A DNA stretch of 14,743 nt from DATJSJ01 sp035504175 (GCA_035504175.1 DATJSJ010000174.1:1-14743), one strand, 5' to 3'; numbered from the stretch's first letter, positions 1 to 8,069 are shown. Made by a program: numbers and translations. The notes: generated from the sequence alone by a model not told the origin.

Positions 1-57
1 CTGTCAAGGCCGGAGCCGCGCTGCACGCGGTGCGGCCGAAGGCCGCAGCCTTGACAG
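1..57. repeat. Nested inverted repeat at the window edge
   Basis: CTGTCAAGGC at 1-10 is perfectly inverted as GCCTTGACAG at 48-57. Inside it, TGCGGCC (31-37) and GGCCGCA (41-47) form a second perfect hairpin around a GAA loop. There is no T-run after it, so it is not a canonical terminator. It could be the left part of a longer element cut by the window edge. TTGACA at 51-56 matches a -35 box, but I see no convincing -10 element 16-18 bases further on. Confidence 0.55.
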
Positions 58-86
58 CCTTCCGGCTCCGTGGCGCCAGGCAATGG

Positions 87-111
87 TCGCCTTCGACGGG
101 GTCGAAGGCGA
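87..111. repeat. Perfect 11-bp inverted repeat with 3-bp spacer upstream of the kinase
   Basis: TCGCCTTCGAC at 87-97 is perfectly inverted as GTCGAAGGCGA at 101-111, around GGG. It ends about 100 bases before the kinase start. It could act as an operator for a sugar-responsive repressor or as an RNA hairpin in the operon leader. No regulator gene lies in the window to pair with it, and it may instead lie within an unrecognised coding frame. Confidence 0.5.
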
Positions 112-208
112 TGGACATCGCCTGTCGCCGCGCGACGATTGCGGGGATGCAGGAGGGATGCCTGGTGCCGAGGCGGAGGCTCGCGGCGCTGAATTTGGGA
201 TGCGCAGG

Positions 209-1606
209 ATGACCGGGATCGCGGTCCTCGATGTCGGCAAGACCAACGTCAAGCTGAACCTGTGCGATGCGAACGGGGCGATTTGGGAGACACTCTCGAC
301 GCCGAATCCGTCCCGCCCAGGGCCGCCGTACCGGCACCACGATGTGTCGGCTCTCGAGGACTGGGTGATCGAGGGGCTGCGCGCGCTCGCGGCGCGGTAC
401 GGCATTGCCGCGGTCGTTGCCTGCGGCCATGGCTCCGGCGGCGTGCTGGTCGATGCGGTCGGTCCGGTCATGCCGATGATCGACTACGAGCAGGACATCC
501 CGCCGGCGATCGCGGCGCGGTATCGCGCAATCGCGGACTCCTACGCGGAACGGGGCAGTCCCGTGATGCTCGGTGCGGCGCATCTGGCACGGCAGATGCT
601 CTGGCTTGCGAGCGAATTCCCGGATGCATTCGCTCGCGCCCGCTGGTTCCTGCCGCTGCCGCAATACTGGGCTTGGCGCCTGTGCGACGTCGCCGCGACC
701 GAGGTCACCGGTCTCGCCGCGCAGTCGCATCTCTGGGACGCGCGCGCCGGCCGCTTCGCGCCGATCGTGGCGGCGCAGGGCTGGACAAGGCTGATGCCGC
801 CGGTGACGCCCGCCTGGGCGCGGCTGGGTGCGCTGCGCCCGGAGGTCGCGGCGCGGGTCGGTGCCGGCCCGGTCGACGTGCTGTGCGGCGTGCACGACAG
901 CAGCGTCAATTTCTACCGTTACCAGGCAGCGGGATTGACGGGCCTCACGGTGGTCTCGACCGGCACCTGGGTGGTGGCACTGAGCGACGAGGCCGATCCC
1001 GCGCGGCTCGACGAGCGGCGCGGCATGGCCTGCAATGCCGATGTGTACGGGCATCCGCTGGCCGGAGCGCTGACCATGGCCGGGCGGGAATTCGCGGCGA
1101 TTGCCGGCGATGCGGATGACGCGCCGGTTTCTCCGGCAGTGATCGCGCGCCTGGTTGCGGCGGGGACGATGGCGCTGCCGAGCTTCGGCCGCGATGACGG
1201 GTTGTTCCCGGGCAGCGCCGGACGCGGCCGGATCATCGGCCCGGCGCCGGCGGACGCCGTCGAGCGGCGCGCGCTCGCGACGCTCACGGTCGCGATGCTG
1301 ATGGCGACGTGCCTGGAGGCGCTGGGTGGCACGGGGCGGGTGGTATTGGATGGTCCCTCGGCGCGCGATCCGATCTATCCCGCTTTGGTCGCGGCACTCT
1401 GCCCAGGGCGGGAGGTCAGCCGCAACCTGGAAAGCTACGGCACCGCGACCGGGACCTCGCTGCTCGCCTCGCACGCGACACGCACCGTGCCGGTGCCGAT
1501 CGCACTGGAACCGGCCGCCCCGCTTATCCTGCCCGGCCTTGCCGAATACCACACGCGGTGGCGACGCCAGGCCGAGACGCATAGCATGACGGAGAGTATG
1601 GCATGA
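209..1606 (+). CDS. FGGY-family carbohydrate kinase (L-fuculokinase/rhamnulokinase-like)
   Basis: This is a 465-residue cytoplasmic sugar kinase that should phosphorylate a ketose with ATP. It shows an N-terminal phosphate-binding loop (DVGKTNVK, residues 8-15), the family catalytic Asp in GVHDSS (D230), the STGTW motif of the second actin-like domain (250-254) and a C-terminal SYGTATGTSLLA segment. Length fits the FGGY family. I chose the ATG at 209 because the conserved fold begins directly after it and upstream codons lose the local G/C wobble bias. An in-frame ATG at 200 is a close alternative. The stop overlaps the aldolase start by four bases, so the two are probably translationally coupled. 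Pairing with a class II aldolase suggests phosphorylation at O-1 of a ketose such as L-fuculose, L-rhamnulose, ribulose or xylulose. That is inference, and a xylulokinase-like 5-kinase is not excluded. Confidence 0.9.
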   Translation: MTGIAVLDVGKTNVKLNLCDANGAIWETLSTPNPSRPGPPYRHHDVSALEDWVIEGLRALAARYGIAAVVACGHGSGGVLVDAVGPVMPMIDYEQDIPPAIAARYRAIADSYAERGSPVMLGAAHLARQMLWLASEFPDAFARARWFLPLPQYWAWRLCDVAATEVTGLAAQSHLWDARAGRFAPIVAAQGWTRLMPPVTPAWARLGALRPEVAARVGAGPVDVLCGVHDSSVNFYRYQAAGLTGLTVVSTGTWVVALSDEADPARLDERRGMACNADVYGHPLAGALTMAGREFAAIAGDADDAPVSPAVIARLVAAGTMALPSFGRDDGLFPGSAGRGRIIGPAPADAVERRALATLTVAMLMATCLEALGGTGRVVLDGPSARDPIYPALVAALCPGREVSRNLESYGTATGTSLLASHATRTVPVPIALEPAAPLILPGLAEYHTRWRRQAETHSMTESMA

Positions 1607-2298
1607 CGGAACGCGACACCCAGGCTTTGCGGCACGAGATGGTCGCCACGTGCCGGCAGATGAACGCGACGGGGCTGAACCAGGGGACGTCCGGCAATCT
1701 CTCGGTGCGTTGCGGCGATGGGTTTCTCATCACCCCGACGTCGCGGCCCTATGAGCGGATGGAGTCCGAGGATCTGATCGAGATGGACTTCGACGGCGGC
1801 TATGTCGGCCGTCATCGGCCGTCCTCGGAATGGCGGTTTCATCGCGACATCCTGCGCCGCCGCGGCGATGTGAATGTGGTGCTGCATTGTCATTCGATCT
1901 TCGCCACCACGCTGGCCTGTCATCACAAGACGATCCCGAGCTTCCACTACATGACGGGCGTGGCCGGCGGCACCACGATCCGCTGCGCGCGCTATGCCAC
2001 GTTCGGCACGCAGCAGCTGTCGGAGAATGCGCTGGAGGCGTTGCAGGATCGCCTGGCCTGTCTGCTCGGCCAGCACGGCCAGATCTCGCTCGGCCGCACG
2101 CTGGAGGGAGCCTTATGGCTGGCCGGCGAGGTGGAGGCCTTGTCGCGCATGTACGTGCATGCGCTGACGTTGGGCGACCCGCCCGTTCTGGACGATGACG
2201 AGATGGCGAGGGTGCTGGAGCAGATGCGTCGCATGAGTTATGGCCAGCCTCCGGATCTGGAGGGTGTGAACGACACGGCCCATCCGAAGTCTTTGTAG
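1603..2298 (+). CDS. Class II aldolase/adducin-family protein (L-fuculose-phosphate aldolase-like)
   Basis: This 231-residue protein has the layout of FucA/RhaD/AraD enzymes, which use zinc to cleave a sugar 1-phosphate into dihydroxyacetone phosphate and an aldehyde, or to epimerise a 5-phosphate. The visible motifs are the phosphate-binding segment GTSGNLSVR (28-36) and TPTSRP (44-49), the catalytic Glu in PSSEWRFH (E76), the zinc pair in LHCHS (H95, H97) and a third zinc His in GQHG (H158), all at FucA-like spacing. ALWLAGEVEAL near the C-terminus also matches FucA. The ATG overlaps the kinase stop as ATGA. Cleavage of a ketose 1-phosphate made by the adjacent kinase is the simplest role. 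Stereochemistry (fuculose, rhamnulose, ribulose or xylulose type) cannot be told from these motifs, so no gene symbol is given. Confidence 0.9.
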   Translation: MTERDTQALRHEMVATCRQMNATGLNQGTSGNLSVRCGDGFLITPTSRPYERMESEDLIEMDFDGGYVGRHRPSSEWRFHRDILRRRGDVNVVLHCHSIFATTLACHHKTIPSFHYMTGVAGGTTIRCARYATFGTQQLSENALEALQDRLACLLGQHGQISLGRTLEGALWLAGEVEALSRMYVHALTLGDPPVLDDDEMARVLEQMRRMSYGQPPDLEGVNDTAHPKSL

Positions 2299-2300
2299 TG

Positions 2301-2350
2301 GGGGTCCGGGGCCTCAGGCCCCGACGGGGTGCAGGGGCGGAGCCCCTGGC
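2301..2350. repeat. Tandem GC-rich hairpins between aldolase and dehydrogenase genes
   Basis: Two adjacent perfect hairpins fill this gap: GGGGCC/GGCCCC with loop TCA (2308-2322), and CAGGGGC/GCCCCTG with loop GGA (2332-2348). A pyrimidine-rich CTTTCTTATTT follows at 2351-2361, just ahead of the dehydrogenase ribosome binding site. The shape recalls the paired GGGG-hairpins often seen between genes in Acetobacteraceae. It may be a dispersed intergenic repeat, a weak attenuator, or both. Confidence 0.55.
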
Positions 2351-2373
2351 CTTTCTTATTTGGGAGGATCGGC

Positions 2374-3417
2374 ATGAAGGCCCTGGTTCTTGAGCGCAAG
2401 CAGCACGCCGTTCTGCGCGACATCGATCCCCCGCTCGAGATGGGCGACGACGATGTCCGTATCGCCATGCGCACCGTCGGCATCTGCGGCAGCGATTTGC
2501 ACTATTACCTGCACGGCGCGATCGGCCCGTTCGTGGTGCGCGAGCCGATGGTGCTCGGCCACGAGGGTTCCGGCGTGGTGGTGGAAACCGGCCGCGCGGT
2601 GCGCAGCCTGAAGTCGGGTGACCGGGTGTGCATGGAGCCGGGGATTCCGCAGTGGAGCTCGCGCGCCGCGCGGCTCGGGCTGTACAATCTGGACCCGGCG
2701 GTGCGGTTCTGGGCGACCCCGCCGGTGCATGGTTGCCTGATGCCGGAGGTCGTGCATCCGGCCGATCTGACGTTCCGCCTGCCCGACAATGTGAGCTTCG
2801 CGGAAGGCGCGTTCGTCGAGCCGCTGGCGGTTGGTTTGCAGGCCGCGACGAAGGCGCGGATCGCGCCTGGCGCCGTGGCGGTGGTGCTCGGCGCCGGGAC
2901 GATCGGCATGATGACCGCGCTGGCGGCGCTCGCGGCCGGATGCTCGGACGTGGTGATCACGGATGTGCAGCAGGAGAAGCTGGAGATTGCCGGGCGCTAT
3001 GCCGGGCTGCATCCGGTGAACGTCGCGCGCGAGGATGCCGCGGCCAAGGTCAAGGCGATGACCGATGGCTGGGGTGCGGATGTGGTGTTCGAGGCGAGCG
3101 GGCACATGCGCGCCTTCGACAACATCCTCGACCTGCCCTGCCCGGGCGGCTGCCTCGTTTTGATCGGCATGCCGGAGCGGCCGGTGCCGTTCGACGTGGT
3201 GGCGGCGTCGGTGAAGGAGCTGCGGGTGGAGACGGTGTTCCGCTATGCCAACATCTTCCCGCGCGCGCTGACGCTGCTGAGCTCGGGCAAGATCGACGTG
3301 AAGCCGCTGATCTCCCGCACCTTCCCGTTCGAGCAGTCGGTCGAGGCGTTCCAGTTCGCGGCGCAGGGCCGGCCGGACGTGGTCAAGACGCAGATCAACT
3401 TCGACGGGGCGGCGTAG
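2374..3417 (+). CDS. Zinc-dependent NAD-type polyol dehydrogenase (xylitol/L-iditol dehydrogenase family)
   Basis: This 347-residue medium-chain dehydrogenase should oxidise a polyol to a ketose, for example xylitol to D-xylulose. The catalytic zinc ligands are visible as C38 in GICGSD, H63-E64 in GHEGSG and E149 in FVEPLA. The Rossmann loop GAGTIG lies at 173-178, and an Asp after the second strand (D197) favours NAD+ over NADP+. HGAIGPFVV with PMVLGHE is typical of xylitol/sorbitol dehydrogenases. The four-Cys structural zinc lobe is absent: the segment EPGIPQWSSRAARLGLYNLD (88-107) has no Cys, as I recall from rhizobial xylitol dehydrogenases. The ATG at 2374 follows GGGAGG (2362-2367) by six bases, which rules out a longer in-frame start. 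It is co-directional with the kinase and aldolase but separated by two hairpins, so its expression may differ. Preferred polyol is uncertain. Confidence 0.9.
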   Translation: MKALVLERKQHAVLRDIDPPLEMGDDDVRIAMRTVGICGSDLHYYLHGAIGPFVVREPMVLGHEGSGVVVETGRAVRSLKSGDRVCMEPGIPQWSSRAARLGLYNLDPAVRFWATPPVHGCLMPEVVHPADLTFRLPDNVSFAEGAFVEPLAVGLQAATKARIAPGAVAVVLGAGTIGMMTALAALAAGCSDVVITDVQQEKLEIAGRYAGLHPVNVAREDAAAKVKAMTDGWGADVVFEASGHMRAFDNILDLPCPGGCLVLIGMPERPVPFDVVAASVKELRVETVFRYANIFPRALTLLSSGKIDVKPLISRTFPFEQSVEAFQFAAQGRPDVVKTQINFDGAA

Positions 3418-3430
3418 GGTCCGAGTATTC

Positions 3431-3462
3431 TCGCCGGGCGGCGGTGCGAGGCCGCCCGGCGA
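3431..3462. terminator. Perfect 12-bp hairpin between convergent genes
   Basis: TCGCCGGGCGGC (3431-3442) pairs perfectly with GCCGCCCGGCGA (3451-3462) around an 8-base loop. It lies in the 51-base gap where the dehydrogenase (+) and the MFS exporter (-) converge. Neither side has a T-run, so it is not a classic intrinsic terminator. A bidirectional terminator or mRNA-end stabiliser is the likeliest role. Confidence 0.55.
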
Positions 3463-3468
3463 ATCGCG

Positions 3469-4998
3469 TCACTCCATGGCGACGGTGTGGTCGGGCGCGG
3501 TCGCGCGGCCGGGGCGCTGGAACACGATCAGCAGCGGGATCACCGCCAGCGTCGCCAGCATCAGCAGCTTGTAGTCGTCGACATAGGCGATGATCTCGGC
3601 CTGCCGGGTGATCACCGCGTTGAGTGCCGCGCCGCCGGCGCGGGTGAGCGGATCCCAGAACCGGGCGATCGCCGAACTTTCCAGCGCCCGGTTGAACGGG
3701 GTGATCGAGGCGGCGATCGAGGCGTGGTTGATCTGCGTGTTTTCGGTCAGCATGCTGCTGACGACGGAGATGCCGACGCTGGAGCCGATGTTGCGCGAGA
3801 GGTTGTAGAGCCCGGCGCCTTCCGCCCGGCGCTCCGGCGTCAGGGTCGCGAGCGTCACCGTGCTGAGCGGCACGAACAGGAAGCCGAGGCCGATGCCCTG
3901 GACGACGCCGACGCCGACGATCGTCGCCTGCGACACGTCCGGCGTCCAGCCGGTCATGGCGTAGAAGGACCAGGCGGTGAGTGCCAGGCCGAAGCCGAGC
4001 AGCACACGCGTGTCGACGCGCCCGATCAGCCGCCCGACCACCAGCATCGCGCCCATCGTGCCGACGCCGCGCGGTCCCATCACCAGGCCGGCGGTGACGA
4101 TCGGGTATTGCATCAGGTCCTGGATGTAGGGCGGCTGCAGCGCCAGCGACGCATAGTAGGTGAGACCGACGATCGCGACGAACAGGACGCCGGCGGAGAA
4201 ATTGCGGTTGAGGAACAGCCGCGGCTGCACGAAGGGTGCGCGCGACGTGAAGATGTGCACGAGGAAGAGGTAGAAGGCGAGGCCGGCGATGATCGTCTCG
4301 GCGATGATCTCGCGCGAGCCGAACCAGTCGAGCTGCTCGCCGCGGTCGAGCATGAGCTGCATGGCACCGATCGCGAGGCTCAGCGTGCCGAAGCCGAACC
4401 AGTCGAGACGGGCGAGCCGGTTGCGCGCGGTTTCCGAGAGGAAGACGGTCATGCCGAGGAAGGCGAGCACGCCGATCGGCAGGTTGATGTAGAAGACGTA
4501 GCGCCAGGAGTAGTTCTCGGTCAGCCAGCCGCCGAGCACCGGGCCGAGCACCGGCCCGGCCATCACTGCGACGCCCCAGATCGCCATGGCCGAGCCCTGG
4601 CGCTCCTTCGTGTTTATGTTCATCAGGACGGTCTGCGACAGCGGCACCAGGGCGGCGCCGAACAGGCCCTGGATGACGCGGAACAGCACGATCTGCACCA
4701 GCGACTGCGCCGCGCCGCAGAGCATGGAGGCGACGGTGAAGCCGGCGACGGAGACGAGGAACAGCCGCTTCAGCCCGAACCGCCCGGCGAGGAAGCCGGT
4801 CGGCGGCGTCATGATCGCTGCGGCGACGATGTAGGAGGTCAGGACCCAGTCGATCTGGTCCTGGCTCGCCGAGACGCTGCCCTGGATGTAGGGAAGGGCG
4901 ACGTTGGCGATCGTGGTGTCCAGCGCCTGCATCAGCGTGGCGAGGATCACGCAGACCGTGATCGCGGCCCGGTTGCCGGGTGCGGCGTCGCTGTTCAA
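3469..4998 (-). CDS. DHA2-family MFS drug/solute exporter (EmrB/QacA type)
   Basis: This inner-membrane, proton-driven exporter has about 509 residues and probably 14 transmembrane helices. Near the N-terminus it carries DTTIANVALP (motif D1), then GRFGLKR (motif A), then AGPVLGPVLGGWL (motif C of exporters) followed by WRYVFYINLPIG, all hallmarks of the EmrB branch. No EmrA adaptor or TolC is nearby. The start is not obvious because there is no ATG ahead of the first helix. I chose the TTG at 4996-4998, which gives a start of MNSDAAPGNR. A longer TTG start at 5074-5076, four codons after a stop, adds 26 residues rich in Arg and Pro with rare codons (AGA, AGG, CGA) and weaker G/C wobble. It sits downstream of the sugar ABC ATPase on the same strand. 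Whether it exports a drug or a metabolite of the pathway is unknown. Confidence 0.88.
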   Translation of the reverse strand: MNSDAAPGNRAAITVCVILATLMQALDTTIANVALPYIQGSVSASQDQIDWVLTSYIVAAAIMTPPTGFLAGRFGLKRLFLVSVAGFTVASMLCGAAQSLVQIVLFRVIQGLFGAALVPLSQTVLMNINTKERQGSAMAIWGVAVMAGPVLGPVLGGWLTENYSWRYVFYINLPIGVLAFLGMTVFLSETARNRLARLDWFGFGTLSLAIGAMQLMLDRGEQLDWFGSREIIAETIIAGLAFYLFLVHIFTSRAPFVQPRLFLNRNFSAGVLFVAIVGLTYYASLALQPPYIQDLMQYPIVTAGLVMGPRGVGTMGAMLVVGRLIGRVDTRVLLGFGLALTAWSFYAMTGWTPDVSQATIVGVGVVQGIGLGFLFVPLSTVTLATLTPERRAEGAGLYNLSRNIGSSVGISVVSSMLTENTQINHASIAASITPFNRALESSAIARFWDPLTRAGGAALNAVITRQAEIIAYVDDYKLLMLATLAVIPLLIVFQRPGRATAPDHTVAME

Positions 4999-5082
4999 GG
5001 GTTCGAGTTCCGGCCTTCGGTGCTTGGCGTATGGCGGCCGTCTGTCCCGAAGCGCTTGTGCCCCGATGCCGGCCAACCGCTT

Positions 5083-5111
5083 CGTTTAGGCCGGCAACCG
5101 GACACCGACAA
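5083..5111 (-). promoter_or_regulatory. Possible weak sigma70-type promoter for the MFS gene
   Basis: On the - strand, TTGTCG (5106-5111) and TAAACG (5083-5088) are spaced by 17 bases within the gap after the ABC ATPase gene. The -10 box matches the consensus at only three of six positions. The gap to the ATPase gene is about 160 bases, so a separate promoter is plausible, but this match is weak. Confidence 0.25.
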
Positions 5112-5159
5112 GCGTCGCGCACGACCGATGCGGCAGACGCATGGCTGGCCGCGATCCGC

Positions 5160-6305
<1,146 letters not shown>

Positions 6306-6368
6306 CGGGGTCTCCTGTCGCCGCGCGCATGATCGACGTCCCGGCCCGGCGCGTCCAGAGGTGACGGG

Positions 6369-6392
6369 CCGCGCGGTCCGCCGTCCGCGCGG
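6369..6392. repeat. CCGCGCGG inverted repeat (candidate operator or hairpin)
   Basis: CCGCGCGG occurs at 6369-6376 and again at 6385-6392 around an 8-base spacer. Each copy is itself palindromic, so the pair is both a direct and an inverted repeat. It lies about 65 bases upstream of the ATPase start, inside the divergent control region. An operator for a local repressor is possible, but chance in GC-rich DNA is also possible. Confidence 0.4.
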
Positions 6393-6511
6393 AGGCGCGT
6401 CTCAGCTTCTACGGAACGCGGGCACCTAGCCTGTCGGTTGAGTATCCGTTGCGCGCGCCGAAGCGTGTCCTTCGCAAACTCACGCGAACGCGGCAATCGG
6501 CTGAGACCGGG

Positions 6512-6540
6512 TTTCCGACCGCGACCGATCAAGGCAATAT
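6512..6540 (+). promoter_or_regulatory. Possible weak promoter for the binding-protein operon
   Basis: TTTCCG (6512-6517) and CAATAT (6535-6540) are separated by 17 bases on the + strand, about 125 bases ahead of the binding-protein start. CAATAT is one of the few AT-rich hexamers in the gap. The -35 match is poor, so an activator might be needed. Confidence 0.25.
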
Positions 6541-6664
6541 CTCGCGCCGGCGGGGCGGGAGCGATACGGGGCCGGACGAAATCCCCGATCGCGTCGCGGC
6601 GGGCATGAAACGGCGGGTGGCGCGGCGAGCCGCGTTGCTGCACAAGGAGGAGGACTTCCGGACC

Positions 6665-8008
6665 ATGAGAAAATGGGGTCTGTTGGCCGCGACCGCGGTC
6701 ATGGCCATGTGTACCCATGCCTGGGCATGGAGTTTGAAGGATGCGGCCGCGCCGTACAAGGGCACATCGATCACGGTCGTGGGGCTGGACCGCCCGAGCT
6801 ACGCGGCGGCGCAGCAGCTGACGCCGGAATTCACCAAGGAGACGGGCATCGACGTCAACTGGGTGACGTTTCCGTACGAGGATTCGTTGAAGGAGGAGAC
6901 GCTCAACTTCGTCTCCGACAGCCAGCAATTCGACGTGATCCTGTCCGATGTGGTCTGGCCGGTCACCTTCGTCGACGCCGGCTGGGTGCTGCCGCTGCAG
7001 CACTTCCTGGACGACAAGAAGCTCGCGGACCCGGATGTCGACGTCAAGGATTTCTTCCCGGTCTGGCGGGCGAGCTTCACCGTGGACGGCAAGCTGTACG
7101 GGCTGCCGTTCGATTCCTATGCCGGGCTGCTGTATTACAACAAGTCCATGCTGAAGGCGGCCGGGTTCGACTCTCCACCGGCGACCTGGGACGACCTGCT
7201 CAAGACCTACGCGCCGAAACTGACCGACAAGGGCAAGGGCGTGTTCGGCTACGCGCTGCAATCGGCGCGGGGCGAGACCCAGACGGCGGACGCCTTCGCC
7301 CGCTTTCTCTGGCCCTGGGGCGGCCGGTTCCTGAACATCGGGAAGAAGGAGATCCTGGTCAACGACGCGCAGAGCCAGGCCGGGATCGAGTTCCGCCAGT
7401 CGCTGCTGCCCTACATGCCGCCCGGCATCGTCTCCGACGACCACAGCCAGGTGGTGGAGATGCTGATGCAGAAGCGGGTCGCGATGATCACCGAGTGGTC
7501 GGCCTTCTACCCGACGCTGAGCAAATCGCCGATCGCGGACGATCTCGGGATCGCGATGGAGCCGAAGGGACCCGACGGCACGTATTCGGCGTTCGGCGGC
7601 TTCGCCTACATGGTCAGCTCGCAGGTTCCCAAGGCGAAGCAGGATGCCGCCTGGCTGTTCGTGCAGTGGCTGACGTCGAAGGAGATGGCCAAGCCGCTGA
7701 TCGAGCATGGCGCGGTGGTGGCGCGGCAGGGCGCCGACGAGGATCCGTCGATCCAGGCGAAATTCCCCAACCTGGCGCCGATGGTGAAAACCTGGGAGAC
7801 CGCGACCGTGCCGGACTGGCGGCCGCAGCTGCAGTGCTATCCGCGCTTTTCCGACATCGTCTCCGACTGGGGCTCGCGCATCGAGCTCAAGCAGGTCGAC
7901 GTCAAGCAGGGGTTGGACAGCATGGCGAAGAGCCTCACCGCCTACATGGACAGCTCGCATTGCTGGGAGCACACCAACACGCCTGAGAAGTACATGAAGC
8001 AGGACTGA
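6665..8008 (+). CDS. Extracellular solute-binding protein, family 1 (sugar/polyol ABC importer)
   Basis: This periplasmic binding protein has 447 residues. The N-terminus MRKWGLLAATAVMAM is a typical Sec signal peptide, with probable cleavage after THAWA (residue 21). The body carries family 1 features: a solute-side first strand ending in an early ITVVGLDRPSY, FDVILSDVVWP, a LPFDSYAGLLYYNKSML segment like the LPxxxxxxxxYYNK signature, and a C-terminal aromatic-rich lobe. The ATG at 6665 follows AAGGAGGAGG (6644-6653) by 11 bases, and the signal peptide begins exactly there. It heads a four-gene run with two permeases and an SDR. A strong hairpin after its stop may hold its message at a higher level than that of the permeases. 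The ligand is not visible from sequence; a polyol or pentose is inferred from the neighbours. Confidence 0.92.
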   Translation: MRKWGLLAATAVMAMCTHAWAWSLKDAAAPYKGTSITVVGLDRPSYAAAQQLTPEFTKETGIDVNWVTFPYEDSLKEETLNFVSDSQQFDVILSDVVWPVTFVDAGWVLPLQHFLDDKKLADPDVDVKDFFPVWRASFTVDGKLYGLPFDSYAGLLYYNKSMLKAAGFDSPPATWDDLLKTYAPKLTDKGKGVFGYALQSARGETQTADAFARFLWPWGGRFLNIGKKEILVNDAQSQAGIEFRQSLLPYMPPGIVSDDHSQVVEMLMQKRVAMITEWSAFYPTLSKSPIADDLGIAMEPKGPDGTYSAFGGFAYMVSSQVPKAKQDAAWLFVQWLTSKEMAKPLIEHGAVVARQGADEDPSIQAKFPNLAPMVKTWETATVPDWRPQLQCYPRFSDIVSDWGSRIELKQVDVKQGLDSMAKSLTAYMDSSHCWEHTNTPEKYMKQD

Positions 8009-8015
8009 GAGGAAT

Positions 8016-8041
8016 GCGGCCCGGCGCACCCGCCGGGCCGC
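8016..8041 (+). other. Perfect 11-bp stem-loop after the binding-protein gene
   Basis: GCGGCCCGGCG (8016-8026) pairs perfectly with CGCCGGGCCGC (8031-8041) around CACC, eight bases after the binding-protein stop and ahead of the permease genes. There is no T-run. In other importers (malE-malF, for example) hairpins at this place protect the 3' end of the binding-protein message. The same role is inferred here. Confidence 0.6.
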
Positions 8042-8069
8042 GCACCGCCGGCCGGATGCGGGAGGAGCG

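Larger units (their letters stand above)
1..208. other. Unassigned leader region upstream of the kinase operon
   Basis: No gene can be assigned with confidence. Two frames stay open to the left window edge and share a G/C-rich wobble position (about 80% by hand count). One is a + frame ending at a TGA at 210-212 that would overlap the kinase ATG at 209 as ATGA. The other is a - frame starting at an ATG at 116-118 and running leftward off the window. Neither has a recognisable domain, and the statistic cannot separate them because they share wobble positions. The kinase frame itself is also open to the edge but has clearly lower third-position GC here (about 65%), so an N-terminal extension of the kinase is unlikely. 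Two strong palindromes (1-57 and 87-111) occupy the region. Confidence 0.3.
6306..6664. promoter_or_regulatory. Divergent regulatory region between ABC ATPase and binding-protein genes
   Basis: This 359-base stretch contains no convincing gene. It must hold the divergent promoters of the ATPase (-) and of the binding-protein operon (+). Visible items are the GC palindrome at 6369-6392, CGAAG/CTTCG arms at 6459-6463 and 6470-6474 nested close to TTGCG/CGCAA arms (6449-6453, 6473-6477), a weak -35/-10 pair at 6512-6540, and a very strong ribosome binding site AAGGAGGAGG at 6644-6653. In-frame upstream ATGs for the binding protein exist (for example MKRRVARR) but lie ahead of that site and would spoil the signal peptide. 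Confidence 0.6.

Noticed and set aside
83..208. N-terminal extension of the FGGY kinase from an upstream ATG at 83 or 158
   Set aside because: The frame is open, but the added residues resemble no kinase N-terminus and lose the local G/C wobble bias. The AGGAGG at 151-156 is only one base from the ATG at 158. The conserved fold starts at 209.
6449..6477. TTGCG...CGCAA arms as a single operator with the inner CGAAG/CTTCG arms
   Set aside because: The two inverted pairs have different centres (6463 and 6466.5), so they do not make one symmetric site.
6449..6664. Longer binding-protein start (72 extra residues)
   Set aside because: The extension is Arg-rich and lacks any motif. The strong ribosome site at 6644-6653 and the signal peptide both point to 6665.
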